Notes under the pieces: generated by a model
The model's input: the letters and a program-made list of their open reading frames with translations, nothing else
The model's database searches: none
Told to the model about the DNA's origin: nothing
Position numbers and translations under genes: made by a program
Shown: positions 58,946-64,000 of the stretch, piece after piece
Position numbering within the stretch: the first letter of the stretch is position 1
Layout: the number at the start of each line of letters is the position of its first letter
Origin: Roseiflexus sp.
GTDB lineage: Bacteria > Chloroflexota > Chloroflexia > Chloroflexales > Roseiflexaceae
Assembly (NCBI GenBank): GCA_025062325.1
Contig: JANXAL010000101.1
Span: 1 to 64,000 of the forward strand
DNA: 64,000 nt
Direction of reading: 5' to 3'

Positions 58946-60007
58946 TTATTCTCCGTGAATCGGTGGATCAACAGCGATAGGGGCGGCATAGACGCCGGCC
59001 TGCGTGATCCATTCGGGTCCTGGTTCCGGGCTTTCATCAGCGAAACGCACAGCGGCTTCGACCTGATCATCGATCATCCGGTCGATGTCGCGCAATTGCT
59101 GTTCGGTGGCAATCCCCTCATTCAGCAGCAGAGTGCGGAACCGGGTAATCGGATCATTGCGTCGGTGACGCTCGATATCTTCCTTCGTGCGATACTTTTG
59201 CGTATCCTGCGCGGAGTGACCGCGGAAGCGGTAGGTCATCGCCTCGAGCAGCACCGGACCCTTGCCTGAGCGTGCGTGCTCGACAGCGCGCAGCGCTGCT
59301 TCGCGCATCGCCAGGACATCATTGCCGTCCACCCGTTCGGATGTCATGCCAAAGGCGCACGCCTTGCGGTATAGCTCGGTCACCGACGAGTGGACTTCCA
59401 GCGGCGTGCCCATCGCGTAGAGGTTGTTTTCGCACACAAAGACCACTGGCAGCTTCCAGAGCTGGGCGAAGTTGAGCGATTCATAGAACTCGCCGCAGTT
59501 AGTTGCGCCATCACCGAAAAACGCCATGACCACCGAGTCCTTACGCTGCATCTTCATGCCCAGCGCCGCGCCAACCGCCAGCGGCAGGTGGCTGCCGACG
59601 ATCGCATACCCGCCCCAAAAGTTCTTGCTGACGTCGGCGAAGTGCATGGAGCCGCCCAACCCTTTGCAGCAGCCGGTTACTTTCCCGAACAATTCTGCCA
59701 TGAGCGCGTTGATGTCGAGCCCGCGCGCAATCGCATGACCGTGATCGCGATAGTGGGTGAAGATATGATCTTCCGGACGCAGCGCGGCAATGGCGCCGAC
59801 TGCCGTCGCCTCTTCGCCGACATAGAGATGGAGAAAGCCGCCGATCTTGGCTTTGGTGTACATCTCCTGGCACTTCTCCTCAAAGCGCCGGATGAGCACC
59901 ATCTGCCGATAGTAGTCAATCAGCGTCGCTGCATCAAGCCGAGAGTCGGTCAGCAAAGCTGGCGATGCGCCAGCGGAACCGTGTGCGTGGTCATTGTGGC
60001 GTACCAT
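58946..60007 (-). CDS. pdhA: Pyruvate dehydrogenase E1 component, alpha subunit
   Basis: 353-residue alpha chain with the ThDP motif GDGATNCGEFYESLNFAQLWKLP ending in VVFVCENN. Other family blocks are YYRQMVLIRRFEEKCQEMYTKAKIGGFLHLYVGEEA, DHIFTHYRDHGHAIARGLD, GCCKGLGGSMHFAD and the phosphorylation-loop-like YRFRGHSAQDTQKYRTKEDI. The ATG at 60007 is used, with GGGGAAG upstream; the open frame extends to 60217 without conservation. First gene of the pdhA-pdhB-E2 operon. No E3 gene follows, so lipoamide dehydrogenase must be encoded elsewhere. Confidence 0.93.
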   Translation of the reverse strand: MVRHNDHAHGSAGASPALLTDSRLDAATLIDYYRQMVLIRRFEEKCQEMYTKAKIGGFLHLYVGEEATAVGAIAALRPEDHIFTHYRDHGHAIARGLDINALMAELFGKVTGCCKGLGGSMHFADVSKNFWGGYAIVGSHLPLAVGAALGMKMQRKDSVVMAFFGDGATNCGEFYESLNFAQLWKLPVVFVCENNLYAMGTPLEVHSSVTELYRKACAFGMTSERVDGNDVLAMREAALRAVEHARSGKGPVLLEAMTYRFRGHSAQDTQKYRTKEDIERHRRNDPITRFRTLLLNEGIATEQQLRDIDRMIDDQVEAAVRFADESPEPGPEWITQAGVYAAPIAVDPPIHGE

Positions 60008-60435
60008 AAGGCTTTCTTCCCCTTTTGCCTGTGCGTCGCATGCGCCAGGGGCGCAAGGCGCGTTTTTTTGTCCATCGAATACCCAACGTATGGATACACT
60101 CTCGTTCGGATGGGGCCAAGGCAGAGATGGCGTCAGACAGGACGCATGGAGGTCCCTCTCTACCCGTCGAGACGTATGGCAGCGCCTAATATCCGACGAT
60201 CCGACGATCCGTCGCACAGCAGACCTTCCACAAGCTCCAGGAGTGGGACCCTGTCGCTAGAGCAGACCATCCCGCAGTGCGGTGTTGCTCCGCGCACGTC
60301 CATACAGAGAAACAGTCGCATACGTGTGTTGTATTGGAAGCAACGGCACGGCGGAGACGCGCCGTCACCCGGAGCGAGTAATCGTTTGCCCGCTCCCGCA
60401 TCCGTTTCTGTCAGCGGGAGCAAGCGTCCAATCTG
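60008..60435. other. Gap between pdhA and the DHH-type gene
   Basis: Contains a hairpin GCTCCCGC/GCGGGAGC (60392-60399, 60414-60421), placed to end the minus-strand gene at 60436, and a GCGCC/GGCGC pair followed by seven T (60042-60069) that reads as a terminator on the plus strand where no gene needs one. CCGACGAT is repeated at 60195-60210. The pdhA promoter was not found. Confidence 0.45.
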
Positions 60436-61287
60436 TCACCTGTGTCGATCAGCGACCGATGACGAACGGTCCAGAAACAGCGCCTCACCCTGGATCACCC
60501 GCACGAGTTCGTCAAGCGTCAGGCGTGAGGGCGAGCGCGGCGGCGCCTTGGGCGTGCCGCAGAGCAGCATCCGTTTCCCCGGATGCAAATACCAGTCAGC
60601 GTCGCGGTCGATAATCCGCAAATCACGGTAGACTGGTGACAGATCGACGTTGGATCGTGATCGGGCAGCGATGCCCATCCAGCCCTTCTCGTTGCGGTAC
60701 GCGTAGAGCACCGCGCCATGGCGATACGCCAGTTTACTCGAGCCGCCGTCGTCGCCATCGAGCGCAATCCCCAACCCCCAGGGCGTTTCGAACTCGACAC
60801 GGCGTGCAAACGCCTTCTCAAGCTGGATCTGACGTTGTTCGTGCTCGTACCACGCATCCAGATTGGGCAGCATTGCGTAAGCCACATGATGAGGGCGATT
60901 GGGGAACAGCAAATTGTAACCAGCAACTAGTGCATTAACGTTGAAGAATCCCTGTGAACCTCGAGGCGCAGTTGCGTTGTCGATCTGGTTCACTTGCTTG
61001 ACCATGCGAGCAAGCGCCTCATCATCGGGAGCGACGCTGCGGCGCACTAGTTCCGCCGCGCACAACCCCTGTGCATCAGGCCGGTGATGATCGAACCGTC
61101 CGCCGCCAGTATCGACGTGGATGATATGAGGATCTTCGTCGGGTGGACGATGATGAAGCGTTTGGCCTGCGGGGACGAACTGCAACGTGGCATTGCGGGC
61201 GCCGCCGAATCGCACCAGAATCCAGATTGCCGTCAGGCAATCAAGATCCGGAGCGAGATGCCCCACGATGGTGGTCAACTCCTCCAC
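60436..61287 (-). CDS. DHH-type predicted metal-dependent phosphoesterase
   Basis: 283 residues. The N-terminus has TTIVGHLAPDLDCLTAIWIL (His10, Asp14, Asp16) and, later, IIHVDTGGGRFDHHRPDAQG with Asp59 and the D-H-H at 66-68. This set of residues is the metal site of DHH/MYG1-like phosphoesterases (nanoRNase, exopolyphosphatase or MYG1 nuclease relatives). The C-terminal part (YRHGAVLYAYRNEKGWMGIAARS) resembles no domain I can name. A good promoter lies upstream (TTGCCG-17-TATACT, 61367-61395). Substrate unknown; it may act on nucleotides, RNA or polyphosphate. Confidence 0.65.
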   Translation of the reverse strand: MEELTTIVGHLAPDLDCLTAIWILVRFGGARNATLQFVPAGQTLHHRPPDEDPHIIHVDTGGGRFDHHRPDAQGLCAAELVRRSVAPDDEALARMVKQVNQIDNATAPRGSQGFFNVNALVAGYNLLFPNRPHHVAYAMLPNLDAWYEHEQRQIQLEKAFARRVEFETPWGLGIALDGDDGGSSKLAYRHGAVLYAYRNEKGWMGIAARSRSNVDLSPVYRDLRIIDRDADWYLHPGKRMLLCGTPKAPPRSPSRLTLDELVRVIQGEALFLDRSSSVADRHR

Positions 61288-61366
61288 GGCGACGAAACTC
61301 GCTTTCCAGGCTTACCGGGCGCACGACCTGCGTTGGCATGCAGGAGGTACATCAATCCATCTGGAA

Positions 61367-61395
61367 AGTATAGCAGAAAAGCGGAGATTCGGCAA
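61367..61395 (-). promoter_or_regulatory. Promoter of the DHH-type gene
   Basis: On the minus strand TTGCCG (61395-61390), a 17-base spacer and TATACT (61372-61367), about 80 bases before the ATG at 61287. Confidence 0.6.
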
Positions 61396-61460
61396 TGCAT
61401 TCCGTTGCGGAGCGCTCAGGCATACCAGGCTGTTTGGCGGGCAGTTGCAAACCGCTGCGC

Positions 61461-61489
61461 TTGCGTTTTGCATGTGAACGCCGTATAAT
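61461..61489 (+). promoter_or_regulatory. Promoter of rpsA
   Basis: TTGCGT (61461-61466), a 17-base spacer and the consensus TATAAT (61484-61489), 72 bases before the rpsA ATG. Divergent from the DHH-type gene's promoter. Confidence 0.65.
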
Positions 61490-61560
61490 ACCACAAAGTC
61501 CCGCGCATCTATTCGCCCTCTGGCGCACACTACCTCTTGCCGCCGGGATAAGGGAAGGGC

Positions 61561-62802
61561 ATGGAACAGCAAGAACAGGTTGCTACAAACCATCAAGATA
61601 ACACAAATGCTACCCGATCGTTAGGCCATGGCGACGCTGCGAACGGTCAACCAGCCGATCAGCCCGATGATCGGGAATTGATGGAGCAGTTCTTCAAAAA
61701 CCCTGCTCACGACTACCGCAATCTTCAGTACGGCGATACGGTTGACGGCATCATTATGCGCGTCAGCCGCGATGAGATCCTTGTCGATATTGGCGCCAAG
61801 GCCGAAGGCGTGGTGCCTGCCAAGGAGATGCAAACGCTCTCCGAGGAAGATCGGGCGGCATTGAAGCCCGGTGATCCGTTGCTTGTCTTCGTCGTTCAGT
61901 CGGAAGACAAAGAAGGCCGGGCAACCCTGTCGATCGACCGGGCGCGCCAGGAAAAAAGCTGGAGGCGCCTGCAGCAGTGCTACGAAACTGGCGAGGTCAT
62001 TGAAGCAAAAGTGATCAACTATAATAAGGGTGGGCTGCTCGTCAATCTTGATGGTGTGCGCGGGTTTGTGCCCTCCTCGCAGGTCAGCGGCATCAGTCGC
62101 GGCTCTGAGACGCAGAAGCAATCAGAGATGGCGCGTATGGTGGGGCAAACGCTGGCGTTGAAAGTGATTGAGATCAACCGGAATCGCAACCGGTTGATCC
62201 TGTCGGAGCGTCAGGCGGCGATGGATGTGCGCGAGGGGCGCAAAGGTGAGCTGCTGTCGGTGCTGAAGGAAGGCGACATTCGCGAAGGCGTCGTCACATC
62301 CGTTTGCGACTTTGGCGCGTTTGTCGATATAGGCGGTGCCGATGGCTTGATCCATCTTTCAGAACTTTCCTGGAGCCGGGTCAAGCATCCGAGCGAGATT
62401 CTGAAGCCGGGCGACAAGGTTCAGGTGTACGTGCTCAGCATCGATAACGAGCGCAAACGGATTGCGCTTTCGCTGAAGCGTACACAGCATGAGCCATGGG
62501 CCACCGTAGGCGAACGGTACCACATCGGTCAGATGGTTGAGGGCGTCGTGACGCAACTGGCGCCGTTCGGCGCATTCGTGCGGATCGAGGATGGCGTCGA
62601 AGGGTTGATCCACGTCTCCGAAATGGGTGATGGGCGCGTACAGCATCCGCGTGACGTGCTCCAGGAAGGCGACGTGGTTCAGGCGCGCATCATTCGCATT
62701 GATCCGGCGCGAAAGCGTATCGGGCTGAGCATGCGCCAGTCATCGGACGATCAGAGCACGCGCCAGCCGTCTGACGATGCGGAGTCTGGAGCTAGCGAGT
62801 GA
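61561..62802 (+). CDS. rpsA: Ribosomal protein S1 (four S1 domains)
   Basis: RNA-binding protein of the small subunit that helps load mRNA. After a polar N-terminal tail of about 50 residues, four S1/OB domains follow at about 56-127, 142-210, 226-297 and 312-383. Examples are [58 protein letters not shown] and [29 protein letters not shown]. It has four domains rather than the six of E. coli S1, as is common outside proteobacteria. 413 residues. The ATG follows AAGGGAAGGGC. ClpC follows after 83 bases on the same strand. Confidence 0.92.
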   Translation: MEQQEQVATNHQDNTNATRSLGHGDAANGQPADQPDDRELMEQFFKNPAHDYRNLQYGDTVDGIIMRVSRDEILVDIGAKAEGVVPAKEMQTLSEEDRAALKPGDPLLVFVVQSEDKEGRATLSIDRARQEKSWRRLQQCYETGEVIEAKVINYNKGGLLVNLDGVRGFVPSSQVSGISRGSETQKQSEMARMVGQTLALKVIEINRNRNRLILSERQAAMDVREGRKGELLSVLKEGDIREGVVTSVCDFGAFVDIGGADGLIHLSELSWSRVKHPSEILKPGDKVQVYVLSIDNERKRIALSLKRTQHEPWATVGERYHIGQMVEGVVTQLAPFGAFVRIEDGVEGLIHVSEMGDGRVQHPRDVLQEGDVVQARIIRIDPARKRIGLSMRQSSDDQSTRQPSDDAESGASE

Positions 62803-62885
62803 GCGCGTTCAGCGCCCGGCTGCTGCAGGGCGAACGGTTCCGGGTTCTCAGCATTCTTGGTTGTAAAGCGCTAGGGAGAACTGCT

Positions 62886-64000
62886 ATGTCCGAGCGGGTA
62901 TACGATAAGTTTACCAAACGCGCAAAACAGGTGTTGCAAATCGCCACCGAAGAGGCGCGTGCGTTCAATCACCCATACATCGGCACCGAGCACATTCTGC
63001 TTGGGCTGATCCGTGAGGGTGAGGGCGTCGCGGCGCGCGTACTCGATGAACTGGGAGTCAAGCTAGCCCAGGCGCGCCACGCCGTTGAGTTCATTGTTGG
63101 TCATGGAGAGGGCCCGCCGCGACAGGATCAGGATCTTACCGCGCGCGCCAAGAAGGTGATTGCATATGCCGTCGAGGAAGCCAAGCGCCTGAACCACCAT
63201 TACATCGGCACTGAGCATCTGTTGCTCGGGTTGGTGCGAAACGGCGAAGGGGTGGCGACTGGTGTTCTCGATATCCTGGGAGTGTCGCTTGAGCAGGTGC
63301 GCACGAATGTCATGCGCGTGCTGCGGCAGGGCGCTGGCGCAGGCCTCGAACGCCCCGGCTCTGTTGCGTCTTCATCGCCGTCGCAGCGGCAGAGCAAGAC
63401 GCCCTACCTTGACGCGCTGGGCACTGACCTGACAGAGATGGCGGAAGCCGGCCGTCTCGATCCGGTGATTGGCCGCCAGCACGAGATCGAGCGCGTGATC
63501 CAGATTCTCAGCCGCCGCACGAAGAACAACCCGGCGCTGATCGGTGAGCCAGGCGTCGGCAAGACGGCGATTGTCGAAGGACTGGCACAGCGGATTGTTG
63601 CTGGCGAGGTGCCGGATAGCATCAAGGGCAAGCGGGTGGTAACGCTCGATATGGGCGCCCTGGTTGCAGGCACCAAGTACCGCGGTCAGTTCGAGGAGCG
63701 TCTGAAGCGGGTCGTCGATGAGATTAAGGAAACTCGCTGCATCCTGTTCATCGATGAGTTCCATACGATCATTGGCGCTGGCGGCGCCGAAGGCACGCTC
63801 GATGCTGCCAATATTCTGAAGCCAGCGCTGTCACGCGGCGAGTTGCAGACCATCGGCGCCACAACGCTCGATGAATACCGCAAGTACATCGAGCGCGACG
63901 CAGCGCTTGAGCGACGCTTCCAGCCGGTTATGGTCGAGCAACCGACGGAGGAAGAGACAATCGAGATCCTGCGTGGCATCAAGAGCCGCTATGAGGATTT
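62886..64000 (+). CDS. clpC: ATP-dependent Clp protease ATPase ClpC (5' part, cut by window edge)
   Basis: The first 371 codons of a Hsp100 unfoldase that feeds substrates to ClpP. Two Clp-N repeats open the protein (residues 6-70 and 80-145, each with [13 protein letters not shown] or [13 protein letters not shown]). A linker with [12 protein letters not shown] follows, then the first AAA+ domain: Walker [10 protein letters not shown] (220-228), Walker [10 protein letters not shown] and sensor/arginine region [32 protein letters not shown]. The ATG at 62886 has GGGAGAA upstream. The middle domain and second AAA+ module lie beyond the window. Confidence 0.95.
   Translation, partial: MSERVYDKFTKRAKQVLQIATEEARAFNHPYIGTEHILLGLIREGEGVAARVLDELGVKLAQARHAVEFIVGHGEGPPRQDQDLTARAKKVIAYAVEEAKRLNHHYIGTEHLLLGLVRNGEGVATGVLDILGVSLEQVRTNVMRVLRQGAGAGLERPGSVASSSPSQRQSKTPYLDALGTDLTEMAEAGRLDPVIGRQHEIERVIQILSRRTKNNPALIGEPGVGKTAIVEGLAQRIVAGEVPDSIKGKRVVTLDMGALVAGTKYRGQFEERLKRVVDEIKETRCILFIDEFHTIIGAGGAEGTLDAANILKPALSRGELQTIGATTLDEYRKYIERDAALERRFQPVMVEQPTEEETIEILRGIKSRYED

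Noticed and set aside
60042-60069. GCGCC/GGCGC hairpin followed by seven T on the plus strand
   Set aside because: No plus-strand gene upstream needs a terminator, so it was not called as one.
62803-62885. Read-through of the rpsA-clpC gap as [14 protein letters not shown], like a protein-kinase N-terminus
   Set aside because: Only about 14 codons, no start and immediately followed by clpC; most likely chance.

Overview
The window comes from a high-G+C chromosome (about 60% by eye). Gene content, gene order style, frequent GTG/TTG starts and several protein types point to a filamentous anoxygenic phototroph of the Chloroflexota, most likely Roseiflexus or a close relative. That assignment is inferred from sequence familiarity; no search was run. 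I see no rRNA, tRNA, CRISPR array, insertion sequence or prophage.

Layout. 1-615: the end of a Uma2-type gene, decayed copies of its own tail, and short repeats. 615-4457 (minus): a GT2 glycosyltransferase, a polyprenyl-phosphate sugar transferase and gatA, with overlapping ends. 4528-10095: trpA, a small membrane protein, an AceE-type 2-oxoacid dehydrogenase E1, the relic of an MNT/HEPN toxin-antitoxin pair, pgsA and a PPOX-type flavoprotein. 10192-16862 (minus): two large GT39-type membrane glycosyltransferases around a GT4 enzyme. 16934-25409: RidA, a repeat-rich gap, a MalT-like LuxR regulator, a trimethylamine/histamine-dehydrogenase-type flavoprotein, an O-methyltransferase and a secreted subtilase. 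25758-34189: a nitrogen-assimilation block (glnA, amtB, gltB). 34186-39228 (minus): STAS sensor, SUFU-domain protein, GH13 amylase, LCP ligase. 39907-43618: HNH nuclease, PhoX-type phosphatase, small coiled-coil protein. 43638-48611 (minus): two large membrane glycosyltransferase-type genes, one broken by two frameshifts and one by an in-frame amber codon. 48808-56395: Fe-alcohol dehydrogenase, GT4, pyrE, glutamate dehydrogenase, YraN, a beta-helix acyltransferase, a CBS protein and a CcrM-like adenine methyltransferase. 56656-61287 (minus): pdhA-pdhB-E2 operon and a DHH-type protein. 61561-64000: ribosomal protein S1 and the start of clpC.

How the genes work together. glnA, amtB and gltB form an ammonium uptake and GS/GOGAT module, with a separate glutamate dehydrogenase at 52370. 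Polysaccharide and cell-surface synthesis dominates the minus-strand clusters (sugar transferase, GT2, two GT4, several GT39-like proteins, LCP). The PdhABC operon makes acetyl-CoA, and a second, AceE-type E1 stands alone at 6008-8395.

The most unusual signals are in non-coding DNA. Strict seven-base tandem repeats occur at about ten places, and at six genes they abut or supply the stop codon. They are intermingled with a palindrome family built on GTTGC-NNN-GCAAC. Other points of interest are the CcrM-like orphan methylase, an amine dehydrogenase whose substrate-pocket residues resemble histamine rather than trimethylamine dehydrogenase, structured leaders in front of glnA, amtB and gltB, and a candidate Pho box upstream of the phosphatase gene.
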